64,000 nucleotides of DNA from CAVRXT01 sp049644285 (GCA_049644285.1 JBARRP010000163.1:6437-70436); one strand, 5' to 3'; shown: positions 18,749 through 31,097, counted from the first letter of the stretch. The notes: a model not told the origin generated them from the sequence alone. A program made the numbers and translations.

Positions 18749-18757
18749 TGGTATAAA
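18749..18757 (+). promoter_or_regulatory. extended -10 promoter of lepB
   Basis: TGGTATAAA is one base from the extended -10 consensus, 30 bases before the lepB start at 18788. The same form appears before degQ and the acyl-CoA dehydrogenase. Confidence 0.55.
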
Positions 18758-18787
18758 AGCTAAGAAGGATACTCGAGAAACCGAAGG

Positions 18788-19375
18788 ATGCTTGAGAACG
18801 CTCGCGAGAACGCCTCTTCCCCCCAAGATCATCCATCTTTATTTCCGCGAGAATTGCGCGGATGGGCGCGGGATTTAGCCGTCGCCCTGAGCCTCGCGCT
18901 GGTCATCATCGTTTTCCTCTATCAGCCGGTGAAGGTGGAAGGCACGAGCATGGCGCCGCTTCTGAGCGATCAGGAGCGGATTTTCATCAACAAGTTTCTG
19001 TATCGTTTCGAGCCCATCGAGCGGGGTGATGTGGTGGTCTTCTGGTATCCACTCGATCGCTCGAAGTCGTTCATCAAACGGGTGGTGGGATTGCCAGAAG
19101 AGACGCTTGAGATTCGTCGCGGCCATCTCTTCATCGATGCTAAGGAGCTGGAGGAGCCTTACGTGCCCGCGAATTTTCTCGATGGGTCGAGTTACGGGCC
19201 CGTGCGCATTCCCCCAGACGAATATTTCGTGATGGGCGATCACCGTGACAGCTCGAACGATTCGCGTGTGTTTGGGCCGGTGCCGCGCGGCGCGATTTAC
19301 GGCAAAGCCGTTTTCGCCTATTGGCCGGTGGATCACTTTGGCTCAATTTCGGCACCGACGAACGATTCCCAATGA
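18788..19375 (+). CDS. lepB: signal peptidase I
   Basis: 195 residues. Membrane anchor (LAVALSLALVIIVFLYQPV), then box B with Ser54 (VEGTSMAPLL), box C, box D with Lys97 (RSKSFIKRVVGLPEE) and box E (FVMGDHRDSSNDSRVFGPV). The Ser/Lys dyad cleaves signal peptides on the outer face of the inner membrane. Length and single anchor fit the short Gram-positive/acidobacterial form. Possibly cotranscribed with carA, whose ribosome site begins 8 bases past the stop. Confidence 0.95.
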   Translation: MLENARENASSPQDHPSLFPRELRGWARDLAVALSLALVIIVFLYQPVKVEGTSMAPLLSDQERIFINKFLYRFEPIERGDVVVFWYPLDRSKSFIKRVVGLPEETLEIRRGHLFIDAKELEEPYVPANFLDGSSYGPVRIPPDEYFVMGDHRDSSNDSRVFGPVPRGAIYGKAVFAYWPVDHFGSISAPTNDSQ

Positions 19376-19393
19376 AGCCCTTAGGAGGATCAA

Positions 19394-20665
19394 CTGAGCC
19401 AGCGGCTCGCAGGTCGCGCGACCCTCGCGCTCGAGGACGGGCGAGTCTTTAGCGGGCGCGCGGCGGGCGCCCGCACCCGCCACGGCGGCGAAGTTGTTTT
19501 CAACACCAGCCTTACCGGCTACCAGGAAGTTTTCACCGATCCCAGTTATGCCGGGCAGATCGTCTGCCTGACGTATCCCCACATCGGCAATGTCGGCACG
19601 AATTCGGAGGACGTCGAGTCCTCGCGCCCGTATATCGAAGCCCTGATCGTGCGGGAATTTTCGCACCTGGCCTCGAACTGGCGATCGAATGAATCCATCC
19701 AGCAATACCTCGAACGATTCAACGTGCCGGTCATCTTGGATATCGATACGCGGGCGCTGGTCCGGCATCTGCGCGAGGTGGGCGCTCTGCGGGGCGTGGT
19801 TGCCACGGATGGCACCGCTGGGGAGAAGCTCATCGGCGAAGCCCGCAGTCTGCCGACGATGGCTGGGCAGGAACTCGCCAGTCGCGTTACGTGCGGGCGT
19901 TCCTACGCCTGGGATCGCGGCTCGATCGATCTTGCGGCCAGCGGCAGTCAGAAGCGCGCCGAAGAGCGCTCGTCTCAGTGGCGAGAACCGGCCGTGGGCG
20001 GCGTACATCAGGCGGAACTGGGCTTTGCGGCGCGGACGGAGAGCCGCGGCGGCAGAAGACTTGAAACAGGGGCGTCAGCCGCGGAAGGGCCGCGTCGCTT
20101 CAACGTCGTGGCCTACGATTTTGGGATCAAGCAGAACATTCTCCGCCTTCTCGTCGATCATCGCTGTGATGTGACCGTCGTTCCGGCGAAAACATCGGCC
20201 GACGATGTGCTGACGCTGAAGCCGGATGGAGTCTTTCTCTCGAACGGTCCAGGGGATCCTGAGCCGATTACCTACGCGGTGGAGAACATCCGCAAGTTGA
20301 TGGGGCGAGTGCCGATATTCGGGATTTGCCTCGGACACCAATTGTGCGGACTGGCGCTGGGCGGGCGCACGTTTAAGCTCAAGTTCGGCCACCACGGCTC
20401 GAATCACCCGGTGAAGAATCTGCTGACGCAGAAGGTGGAAATCACGGCGCAGAATCACGGGTTCGTGGTGGACCCGGAGTCGCTGCCTTCGAGCGAGGTC
20501 GAGATTACGCACGTGAATTTGAACGATCATACAAACGAGGGCATGCGCCATCGTTCGCTGCCATTGTTCAGCGTCCAGTACCACCCGGAGGCCTCGCCTG
20601 GTCCGCATGATGCGCGGTATTTGTTTGATCGGTTTGTTGCGTTAATGGCGGATTACAGGCCGTAA
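19394..20665 (+). CDS. carA: carbamoyl-phosphate synthase small subunit (CTG start proposed)
   Basis: Hydrolyses glutamine to give ammonia to CarB. The N-terminal domain is read from CTG at 19394 (SQRLAGRATLALEDGRVFSG, GGEVVFNTSLTGYQEVFTDP), the glutamine amidotransferase domain has Cys312 (GICLGHQ), His397 and Glu399 (QYHPE). In this frame a TAG stop is at 19382, the next ATG/GTG/TTG is a GTG at 19649 that would delete most of the N-terminal domain, and AGGAGG (19383-19388) sits 5 bases before the CTG. So CTG is the best start, rare in bacteria. About 423 residues, longer than the usual ~380 because of a ~50-residue Arg/Gly/Ser-rich linker (~180-235). carB follows immediately. Confidence 0.9.
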   Translation: MSQRLAGRATLALEDGRVFSGRAAGARTRHGGEVVFNTSLTGYQEVFTDPSYAGQIVCLTYPHIGNVGTNSEDVESSRPYIEALIVREFSHLASNWRSNESIQQYLERFNVPVILDIDTRALVRHLREVGALRGVVATDGTAGEKLIGEARSLPTMAGQELASRVTCGRSYAWDRGSIDLAASGSQKRAEERSSQWREPAVGGVHQAELGFAARTESRGGRRLETGASAAEGPRRFNVVAYDFGIKQNILRLLVDHRCDVTVVPAKTSADDVLTLKPDGVFLSNGPGDPEPITYAVENIRKLMGRVPIFGICLGHQLCGLALGGRTFKLKFGHHGSNHPVKNLLTQKVEITAQNHGFVVDPESLPSSEVEITHVNLNDHTNEGMRHRSLPLFSVQYHPEASPGPHDARYLFDRFVALMADYRP

Positions 20666-23947
<3,282 letters not shown>

Positions 23948-23953
23948 CAAAGA

Positions 23954-23983
23954 AGCAGATCCCTCGCTGCGCTCGGGATGACG
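23954..23983 (+). repeat. dispersed short repeat, copy 2
   Basis: AGCAGATCCCTCGCTGCGCT + CGGGATGACGG, directly after carB. Near-identical to the copy at 33006; see the finding on the repeat family. Confidence 0.65.
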
Positions 23984-24124
23984 GAGAAAGTACTTTTTCT
24001 GCAATTTGGAAAAGGCGTGCCCTAACGAAAATCGGAGTTGTCACGGAAACTCAGGAGTGCCTGTGCAACGGCCGCTGCTTTATCGAATCGAGAAGCGCAT
24101 TTCCGTCTCCTGAGCTGGGTGGGT

Positions 24125-24130
24125 TACAAT
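24125..24130 (+). promoter_or_regulatory. possible -10 box placing dapA-like mRNA start at its ATG
   Basis: TACAAT (5 of 6 consensus) ends 7 bases before the ATG at 24138, so the transcript may begin at or next to the start codon. No -35 box seen. Confidence 0.3.
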
Positions 24131-24137
24131 TGAGGTC

Positions 24138-25040
24138 ATGAAACTTTCTGGGATTTTTCCGCCGCTGACCACGCCGTTCGGCAACGACGGCGCGGTGAAT
24201 CTCGCGGGCTTGCGCGAAAACATCAGCCTGTACAACCGCACACGCCTCGCCGGGTACGTTCTCAACGGCTCGACTGGTGAATCGGTCCTGCTTCGCTGGT
24301 CTGAAATCGAGCAGATGTGGGCAGTGGCCAGGGAAGTTGCCGCGCCTGGGAAAATCATGATTGCCGGGACGGGCGCGGAATCCACTGCAGAGACCATTGA
24401 ACATACCAATCGCGCGGCGGCGGCCGGGTACGATGCGGCCCTTGTTCGCACGCCGCACTATTACAAACCGCAGATGACGGCCGATGCGCTGGTGGACTAT
24501 TACCGGCGCGTCGCGGATGCGTCGAAGATCCCCATCATGGTGTATTCGGTTCCTATTTTTACGGGTTTGACGGTTGAAGCCCCAGTGATCGCACGGCTCG
24601 TTGAGCATGCCAACATCATCGGAATCAAAGACAGCTCGGGAAGCGTTGAGCGGATTTCGGAATTCCGCGCTTTGGTACCGGGACGATTCCAAATTTTGGT
24701 GGGAGGGGCTTCAACCTTGCATGAAGCGCTGGTGCGGGGCGCTGTCGGAGGGATCCTGGCGCTGGCATGCGCTTTGCCGGAGCTTTGCATCGAAGTTCAT
24801 GAGGCCACGCTTGCCGGCGATACGATGCGCGCGCGAGCGGCACAAGAAAGGCTTCTCGCTCCTTCGGGCATCCTCGGCTCCAAATACGGAATTCCAGGAC
24901 TGAAATATGCCCTCGACCGCCTGGGATACTTTGGCGGGCATCCGCGGTTGCCGCTCCAACCGGTTAGCGACGGGGCAAAACGCGAGATTGATGCAGCCCT
25001 AGCAAGCGTGATGCCGGCAGCCTCGACTCGCCAGTCCTAG
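24138..25040 (+). CDS. DapA-family class I aldolase
   Basis: 300 residues. A TIM-barrel of the dihydrodipicolinate synthase/N-acetylneuraminate lyase family: LNGSTGESVLL (normally GTTGE; here STGE), Tyr136 in MVYSVP and Schiff-base Lys164 in GIKDSSG, then GGASTLHEALVRGAVGGIL. Substrate assignment is not certain: dihydrodipicolinate synthase or 4-hydroxy-2-oxoglutarate aldolase type both fit. The enzyme joins or splits pyruvate with an aldehyde. Stands alone between carB and bshC, giving no context for lysine biosynthesis. Confidence 0.85.
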   Translation: MKLSGIFPPLTTPFGNDGAVNLAGLRENISLYNRTRLAGYVLNGSTGESVLLRWSEIEQMWAVAREVAAPGKIMIAGTGAESTAETIEHTNRAAAAGYDAALVRTPHYYKPQMTADALVDYYRRVADASKIPIMVYSVPIFTGLTVEAPVIARLVEHANIIGIKDSSGSVERISEFRALVPGRFQILVGGASTLHEALVRGAVGGILALACALPELCIEVHEATLAGDTMRARAAQERLLAPSGILGSKYGIPGLKYALDRLGYFGGHPRLPLQPVSDGAKREIDAALASVMPAASTRQS

Positions 25041-25175
25041 CTCTGCTGGCACTGTGCCTCCATCGCGGATGGCGCGCGGCACAGCGCATCAGCCCATCAC
25101 TTTAGACGCCAATCACCGTAGGATTTAAAGCGGAGTTGCTGCGTCCTTGAGGGCACATGTGTCATCCTATGCCCC

Positions 25176-26786
25176 ATGGAGTGCCACTGTCTGCGGCTGA
25201 CCGAGCTCCCTCACACCACCAAGCTTTTCGCTGACTACCTCGAAAATTTCGGCCGCGTTGCTAAGTGGTACGGTCATTCACCCGATGATACGGGCGTCGT
25301 GGAATCGGCCCGTGAGATCAAATTGGACTCGGGTATGCGCCGGGAAGTCGTTGGCATCCTCCGCGAACAGAACCAGCGTCTTGGGGCGGACGCGGCGGTC
25401 ATGCGCAATATCGATCGCCTTGGGGAGGGCGCGGCTGCGATCGTTTCCGGCCAACAGGTGGGACTCTTCACCGGGCCAGCCTACAGTTTCTATAAGGCAG
25501 TTTCGGCGGTTCGCTGGGCGGAGCACCTGACGTCGCGGGGCATCGACGCGGTTCCCATTTTCTGGCTGGCCACCGAGGACCACGATCTGGCGGAAATCAA
25601 CCACTGCTTCTGGAAGGGACGCACCGGGATCATCGAGTTTGAGATGCCTGGGAAGGGCGAGCTCTCCGGCCGGCCTGTCGGAGAGGTGCTGCTGGGGGAT
25701 GAAGTTGGCAATCTGGTGGAAACCGCGTCGGGATCTCTCGAGGGCGCCAGCTCGCCGGAGATCGCGGAGGCCTTGCGCGATTCTTATCGTGCGGGAGAGA
25801 CATTCGGTTCGGCGTTTGGAAAGCTTTTGGCAAAGCTGCTGGCCGGGCGGGGAGTGATTTTGATCGATCCGCTGGATGCGCGCCTTCATCGTTTGGCGAA
25901 GGATGTGTATCGTCGCGCGGCGGAGAAAGCCGGCGAGCTGCAGGAAGCGCTGTTGCGCCGGAGCAGAGAGCTTGATTCGGACGGTTATCATGTGCAGGTT
26001 CGCGTCACGCGGGAAACCACACTTTTGTTCTCGATCGTGGAGGGCGCGCGCCAGCCGCTGCGCAACCGCAACGGCAAGTTCTCCCTTGGCAAGCAGGCCT
26101 TCACGCCCGCGGAACTTCTTGCTGCTATAGAAGAGGGGCCGGAGTTGTTTTCGGCCAATGTTCTGCTTCGTCCCATAATTCAGGATACGCTGTTGCCAAC
26201 GGCGGCCTATTTGGCGGGGCCGGCCGAGGTGGCGTATTTCGCGCAGGCCGAAGTGATTTATCGGGACCTGTTGGGCCGGATGCCGGCGATTTTGCCGCGC
26301 CCAAGCTTCACCCTGGTCGAGCCGCAGATTGCACGCCTACTGAAAAAATATCAGCTTACGCCATCCGACGCGTTGAGCGGGCGGCAGAGCCTGAAGTCAA
26401 AGCTTTCACTCAACACTCTGCCACGAGCTCTGACTTCGAGATTCGAGAAGGACGAAAGGACGTTGCGACGCCTCCTGAGGGCCTATCGAAAACCACTGGC
26501 GAGGCTGGATAAGACGCTTCTGGGAGCGCTCGAGACCACCGAGCGGAAGATGCTGTATCAAATTCAGAAGCTGCGAGGCAAGGCTGGCCGCGCTGAGAAT
26601 TTCCGCACCGGCGTCCTCGATCGTCACGAAAAAGCGATCCTGGATTCCCTGTATCCTCATCGAGGGTTGCAGGAGCGCACCCTTTGTCTGCTGCCATTTC
26701 TTGCGTCGTTCGGGCCGGAGTTGCTCGACCGATTGACTGCTCACGCCGGACCGTCCGCCAAGGGGCATCAAGTTATCTTCCTGTGA
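25176..26786 (+). CDS. bshC: bacillithiol biosynthesis cysteine-adding enzyme BshC
   Basis: 536 residues, typical length. Family signatures: VSGQQVGLFTGPAYSFYKAV near residue 90, PIFWLATEDHDLAEINHCFW, then a coiled-coil C-terminus (AYRKPLARLDKTLLGALETTERKM). BshC attaches cysteine to glucosaminyl-malate, the last step in making bacillithiol, a low-molecular-weight thiol of Firmicutes and several Bacteroidetes/Acidobacteria lineages. bshA and bshB are not in this window. No strong ribosome site precedes the ATG at 25176. Confidence 0.93.
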   Translation: MECHCLRLTELPHTTKLFADYLENFGRVAKWYGHSPDDTGVVESAREIKLDSGMRREVVGILREQNQRLGADAAVMRNIDRLGEGAAAIVSGQQVGLFTGPAYSFYKAVSAVRWAEHLTSRGIDAVPIFWLATEDHDLAEINHCFWKGRTGIIEFEMPGKGELSGRPVGEVLLGDEVGNLVETASGSLEGASSPEIAEALRDSYRAGETFGSAFGKLLAKLLAGRGVILIDPLDARLHRLAKDVYRRAAEKAGELQEALLRRSRELDSDGYHVQVRVTRETTLLFSIVEGARQPLRNRNGKFSLGKQAFTPAELLAAIEEGPELFSANVLLRPIIQDTLLPTAAYLAGPAEVAYFAQAEVIYRDLLGRMPAILPRPSFTLVEPQIARLLKKYQLTPSDALSGRQSLKSKLSLNTLPRALTSRFEKDERTLRRLLRAYRKPLARLDKTLLGALETTERKMLYQIQKLRGKAGRAENFRTGVLDRHEKAILDSLYPHRGLQERTLCLLPFLASFGPELLDRLTAHAGPSAKGHQVIFL

Positions 26787-26815
26787 GCGCGCGGATTCCC
26801 GCGTGATTTTTCCCG

Positions 26816-26824
26816 TGTTAGAAT
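26816..26824 (+). promoter_or_regulatory. extended -10 promoter of the lacD run
   Basis: TGTTAGAAT is TGn followed by TAGAAT (5 of 6), about 44 bases before the ATG at 26869 and just after the bshC stop. Confidence 0.45.
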
Positions 26825-26868
26825 GGCCGCATCGTGCTTAATTCCGAATTGTTCAGGGAGGTTCGTGC

Positions 26869-27888
26869 ATGAAAGTCACGGCGGGTAAACAAAAGGGAAT
26901 GAAAGCCGTTTCGGACGCGCGGGGTGTGATTGGCGCCGCGGCGATGGATCAGCGCGGGTCGCTCAGGAGCGCGATTGCCAAAGACAAAGGGATCGACAAG
27001 AAGGACGTGACGCCGGAGATGATGGCGGAGTTCAAGGAGGCAGTGGTCCGCATCCTGACGCCGCACGCGAGCGCCATCCTGTTGGATCCGGAATATGGGC
27101 TACGCGCGGCGAAGGCGAGGGCATCGAACGCAGGGCTGCTTCTCGCTTACGAGAATAGCGGCTATGACAATACGCGGCCGGGACGGCTGCCCGACTTGCT
27201 CGATCACTGGTCGGCGCGCCGGCTGGTGGCGGCCGGAGCGGACTGCGTGAAGATTTTGCTCTATTACACGCCGTTCGATTCGCGCGAGATCAATGAGACG
27301 AAGCACGCGTGGGTCGAGCGAATCGGCTCGGAATGCGCGGCGGTGGATGCACCGTTCTTCCTCGAATTCGTGGGCTACGAAGAAGGCGTCGACGAGAAGG
27401 GAATCGAATTCGCGCGGAAGAAGCCGGAAGTGGTCACTCGGAGCATGGAAGAATTCTCGAAGCCACAGTATGGCGTGGACGTGTTGAAGGTGGAGGTTCC
27501 GGTCACCATGGCCTACGTTGCAGGCACGCGCTCCTGCAAGGGCGAGTCTGCCTACACGCGCGAGCAGGCCAAGGAGCACTTCCGCAAGGCTGCGGCGGTG
27601 GCCAAGAAACCTTTTATTTATTTGTCCGCCGGGGTGAGCAACGAGACTTTCTCGGAAACGCTCGAGCTTGCGGGCGAATCAGGCGTGAATTTCTCCGGAG
27701 TGCTCTGTGGACGAGCGACGTGGAAGGACGGCATACCCTTCTACGCGAAGAAGGGCCTGAAGGCGCTCGAGGACTGGCTGGCCGATCAGGGCGTGAAGAA
27801 CATCAAGAACGTGAACGGCCGGCTGGCTGCGGCCAAGCCCTGGTTTAGCTTCTATGGAGCCAGCTCTGCCGCGGCTCTTGCGGATTAG
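26869..27888 (+). CDS. lacD: tagatose-1,6-bisphosphate aldolase (LacD family)
   Basis: 339 residues. Starts MKVTAGKQKGMKAVSDARGV, then GAAAMDQRGSLR, ILLDPEYGL and the late IYLSAGVSNETFSETLELA, all LacD features; the barrel lysine lies in VDVLKVEVP. Splits tagatose 1,6-bisphosphate into dihydroxyacetone phosphate and glyceraldehyde 3-phosphate, though LacD-like enzymes also accept fructose bisphosphate or sulfo-sugars, so the physiological substrate is open. GGGAGG precedes the ATG. yjbQ starts 7 bases after its stop. Confidence 0.9.
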   Translation: MKVTAGKQKGMKAVSDARGVIGAAAMDQRGSLRSAIAKDKGIDKKDVTPEMMAEFKEAVVRILTPHASAILLDPEYGLRAAKARASNAGLLLAYENSGYDNTRPGRLPDLLDHWSARRLVAAGADCVKILLYYTPFDSREINETKHAWVERIGSECAAVDAPFFLEFVGYEEGVDEKGIEFARKKPEVVTRSMEEFSKPQYGVDVLKVEVPVTMAYVAGTRSCKGESAYTREQAKEHFRKAAAVAKKPFIYLSAGVSNETFSETLELAGESGVNFSGVLCGRATWKDGIPFYAKKGLKALEDWLADQGVKNIKNVNGRLAAAKPWFSFYGASSAAALAD

Positions 27889-27895
27889 TCCGGAA

Positions 27896-28336
27896 ATGCC
27901 GACGACCGGTAAAGCAGCCAAATCACAAACAGGCGCGACCATTCACACGCTCGAAGTGAAAACTTCGCGGCGCACGGAGTTGGTCGACGTCACTCGCGAA
28001 GTTGAGAGACTTGTCGCCGAGGCGGGCTGCACAAACGGGTCCTGCCAACTGTACGTCCCGCACACGACCGCGGGCGTGATCATCAATGAAGGCGACGACC
28101 CGGCGGTTGCCCGAGACATCGAAACGACACTCGATCGCATGGTGCCGCGCGCGGGCGACTACCGTCACGCAGAAGGCAATTCCGACTCCCATATCAAGAC
28201 TGCGATTGTGGGCGTTTCGGAGACGGTCTGGATCGAGGACGGACGGCTCGCGCTCGGGCGCTGGCAGGCAATTTTTTTCTGCGAATTCGACGGCCCGCGA
28301 CGTCGCGAACTCCGCGTCAAGATTGTGTCTGACTAA
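27896..28336 (+). CDS. yjbQ: YjbQ/UPF0047 family protein
   Basis: About 146 residues. The core VPHTTAGVIINEGDDPAVARDI and HAEGNSDSHIKTAIVG and WQAIFFCEFDGPRRRE is diagnostic of UPF0047 (YjbQ); the family has been called secondary thiamine-phosphate synthase because overexpression rescued a thiE mutant. His and Glu/Asp in these motifs form the pocket. An in-frame start at 27854 overlaps lacD; the ATG at 27896 gives the normal size. True role unsettled. Confidence 0.9.
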   Translation: MPTTGKAAKSQTGATIHTLEVKTSRRTELVDVTREVERLVAEAGCTNGSCQLYVPHTTAGVIINEGDDPAVARDIETTLDRMVPRAGDYRHAEGNSDSHIKTAIVGVSETVWIEDGRLALGRWQAIFFCEFDGPRRRELRVKIVSD

Positions 28337-28394
28337 CCGGCTGGCCGAATTCTGCTGTCCTCTTCTTCCCCTGTGGTGATAGGCTTTTCGTTCA

Positions 28395-29528
28395 ATGAGC
28401 CTGGGTATCTACGTTCAGGTGCCGTTCTGCCAGACGAAGTGCACGTACTGTAATTTCCATACGGGCGTCTTCCCGAGGAACCTCTATTCACCCTACGTTA
28501 GTGCGGTGTGCCGGGAGATTGCGACGAGTGCGGTGCCTGTCTCCCTGCCGGTCGACACGATTTACATCGGTGGAGGAACGCCGAGCCTTCTGGAACCGGC
28601 GGCTCTTGAGCGAATGCTTGAGTGTATCCGCGGGCATTGTCGCTGCGAGATCGAAGAAGTCACTCTTGAAGCTGATCCCGAAACGGTTACAGCCGAAAAT
28701 GCTCGCGCCTGGGGTGCCGCGCGAATCAATCGAATCAGCCTGGGCGCGCAGTCGTTTAACGACCAGGAATTGCAAGCGGCCGGACGGATGCATCGCCGGG
28801 CGGACACTGCAAATGCAGTGAGGTGGCTGCGGGACGCGGGATTCGCGAATGTTAGCGTGGATTTGATCGCGGGGCTTCCGCATCAGACCCGGGTCACGTG
28901 GGAAGATTCAGTCGGGAATCTTCTGCGGCTCCGGCCCGAGCATGTGTCGATCTATATGATGGAAATTGACGAAGGAAGCCGGCTGGGCAGGGAAGTACTG
29001 TCAGGGGGACACCGGTACAGCGCGGACTTGCTGCCTGCGGACGACGCGATGGCGGATTTCTACGAGGATGCTTCCGAGCGGCTGGCGGCCGAGGGCTACG
29101 AACACTACGAGATTTCGAATTGGGCGCTGCCCGGATATCGTTCCCGCCATAACCTGAAGTATTGGCGCAGGGAGCCTTATCTTGGGTTTGGCGCGGGCGC
29201 GCACTCCTTCGATGGGCACAGGCGCTGGTCAAACGCGCACGATCCAGCGGCGTACGTTTCCGCGATCGAGCAAGGCCGCTCTCCGATCGATCAAGAGGGT
29301 GTGCTGACGCCGCAAGAGGAACTCGACGAGGAGCTCTTCCTGGGCTTGCGTCAGCTCGAAGGGATCAACCTGGGACAAATTGAATCCCGGTACAAGGTGG
29401 ATCTCCGGAATCGAGTGAAGGGTCTCGAACAGCAGGGCCTGGTCGAATTCGACGGCGAGCGGGTGCGGCTGGCCGCGGCGCGGCTGACTGTTTCAAACGA
29501 GGTCTTCGTGGAGTTGCTGGGCCAATAA
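28395..29528 (+). CDS. hemW: radical SAM heme chaperone HemW
   Basis: 377 residues. Radical-SAM cluster Cys12-x3-Cys16-x2-Cys19 (PFCQTKCTYCNF), YIGGGTPSLL, QSFNDQELQAAGRMHR and the HemW-type C-terminus with YEISNWALPGYRSRHNLKYW. HemW resembles coproporphyrinogen dehydrogenase but lacks the extra cysteine of that enzyme and delivers heme to respiratory proteins. It follows yjbQ after 58 bases and probably shares its transcript. Confidence 0.93.
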   Translation: MSLGIYVQVPFCQTKCTYCNFHTGVFPRNLYSPYVSAVCREIATSAVPVSLPVDTIYIGGGTPSLLEPAALERMLECIRGHCRCEIEEVTLEADPETVTAENARAWGAARINRISLGAQSFNDQELQAAGRMHRRADTANAVRWLRDAGFANVSVDLIAGLPHQTRVTWEDSVGNLLRLRPEHVSIYMMEIDEGSRLGREVLSGGHRYSADLLPADDAMADFYEDASERLAAEGYEHYEISNWALPGYRSRHNLKYWRREPYLGFGAGAHSFDGHRRWSNAHDPAAYVSAIEQGRSPIDQEGVLTPQEELDEELFLGLRQLEGINLGQIESRYKVDLRNRVKGLEQQGLVEFDGERVRLAAARLTVSNEVFVELLGQ

Positions 29529-29570
29529 GGAAGAGGCACCAGTCCCAACGCTGGCAGTATTTTACGCTGA

Positions 29571-29697
29571 GATTCTTCGGCCTGACGGGCTCAGAATGGC
29601 AGACTCAACTTTTACGGTCTCGAAGACAGGGCTAGACTGCGTGCGGGGAGATCGTAGCTAAGATTCTTCGCTCCGATTTCGTCGGGCTCAGAATGAC
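29571..29697 (+). repeat. tandem pair of dispersed short repeats, copies 3 and 4
   Basis: Two diverged ~90-base units begin with GATTCTTCG (29571 and 29662); each contains GGGCTCAGAATG (29588 and 29684) followed by similar text (agactcaacttttacggtct versus gatggattttgcgggctcgg). They fill the space between hemW and the threonine aldolase. Confidence 0.6.
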
Positions 29698-29787
29698 GGG
29701 ATGGATTTTGCGGGCTCGGAGGCAGGACTAAACGTGTACGAAAAGACAGCGACGAAAACCGCAGATGCAAGTGATTCGGATCGCAAG

Positions 29788-30849
29788 ATGAGTACGACCG
29801 TGGACCTGCGCAGCGACACGGTGACGCGTCCTATGGCAGCGATGCGCCGGGCGATGGCGGAAGCCGAAGTCGGCGATGACGTTTACGGTGAAGATCCGAC
29901 GGCGAACCGTTTGCAGGCCCGCGCCGCCGAACTATTCGGGCGCGAGGCGGCCCTGTTTGTTCCCTCCGGGTGCATGGGCAACCTGATTTCGATCAAGATA
30001 TGGACGCAGCCGACCAACGAGGTGATCTGCGAAGAGCGCGCGCACGTCAATCAATACGAGCTGGCTTCGATGTCGGCCATCGCAGGGTGCATGCCCCGCG
30101 CCACGTTCGCGCCGGACGGCATTCTGACCTGGGACCGGATCGAGCCGCTGATTCGAGAGAAAATCTACTACGACTCGCAGACCGCTCTCGTCTGCCTGGA
30201 AAATACGAGCAACATGGCGGGAGGCACCGTCTATCCGCCGGCGATCGCAGAGGAAATCTGCGATCGCGTTCACGAAGCTGGATTGCATGTGCATCTCGAT
30301 GGAGCGCGCATATTCAACGCGGCCGTGGCCCTGGGTCGCAGCGTCGCCGAGATGACGCGGAAATTCGACTCCATAATGTTTTGCCTGTCGAAGGGCCTTG
30401 GTGCACCAGTAGGTTCGATGATCGTGGGCTCGAGCGATTTCATCGAGAAGGCGCGCATGCTTCGAAAGTTGCTGGGCGGCGGAATGCGCCAGATGGGCGT
30501 GCTGGCAGCGGCGGGATTGGTGGCGCTCGAGGAAACGCCAAAGATTCTGCATCGCGACCATGAGAATGCCCGCTATTTGGCGGAAGGTTTGGCGGCGATT
30601 CGAGGCGTGAAGATCGATGCGAAGAAAGTCGTCACAAATATCGTGATCTTCGATGTGAAGGGCACAGGGAAGACCGCTGCAGAAATATGCGACCAACTCG
30701 GCAAGCGCAGCGTTCTTTGTGCGCCGACCGACAAATACCTGATCCGGATGGTTACGCATTACGACGTCGATCGCGCCGGAATCGACCGTGCGCTCGCAGC
30801 CATGGCCGAAATTCTCAGGGGGCACGCTCCTGCCGTCGGCGCTCACTAG
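29788..30849 (+). CDS. ltaE: low-specificity L-threonine aldolase
   Basis: About 353 residues. Fold-type I PLP enzyme starting MSTTVDLRSDTVTRPMAAMR with VGDDVYGEDPTANRLQ, cofactor Lys202 in MFCLSKGLGAPVGSM, and HLDGARIFNA carrying the Asp/Arg contacts. It splits threonine or allo-threonine to glycine and acetaldehyde. Frame is open back to an ATG at 29701 that falls in a repeat, so the ATG at 29788 is preferred though its ribosome site is poor. Not in an evident operon. Confidence 0.9.
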   Translation: MSTTVDLRSDTVTRPMAAMRRAMAEAEVGDDVYGEDPTANRLQARAAELFGREAALFVPSGCMGNLISIKIWTQPTNEVICEERAHVNQYELASMSAIAGCMPRATFAPDGILTWDRIEPLIREKIYYDSQTALVCLENTSNMAGGTVYPPAIAEEICDRVHEAGLHVHLDGARIFNAAVALGRSVAEMTRKFDSIMFCLSKGLGAPVGSMIVGSSDFIEKARMLRKLLGGGMRQMGVLAAAGLVALEETPKILHRDHENARYLAEGLAAIRGVKIDAKKVVTNIVIFDVKGTGKTAAEICDQLGKRSVLCAPTDKYLIRMVTHYDVDRAGIDRALAAMAEILRGHAPAVGAH

Positions 30850-30935
30850 CCTTGCGTATGCGAGGAAACTGACACGGGGGCGTGCAGTCGTCAACGTAGC
30901 CGCGAGGAAGCTGATTCTTAGCGGGAGATGCTCCG

Positions 30936-31020
30936 CAAGGCATCCGGAGCGCAAAAGGCGCACTTCGCTCCGCAAAACACATCCGGAGCGCAAACACCGC
31001 GCTGCGCTCAGCCTGACAGC
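30936..31020 (-). repeat. dispersed repeat cluster, copy 5
   Basis: CATCCGGAGCGCAAA occurs twice (30941 and 30980), each followed by sequence like TTCGCTCC or GCTGCGCTCAGCCTGACA. In orientation it is the related hairpin form of the family between ltaE and the M2 peptidase gene. Confidence 0.45.
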
Positions 31021-31097
31021 CCAATGGGAACGTGTGTCACCTATTTCGGTTACGCGGCGCTAGCGCCGCCGGCACCTTAGAGCACCGGGGGTGGGAA

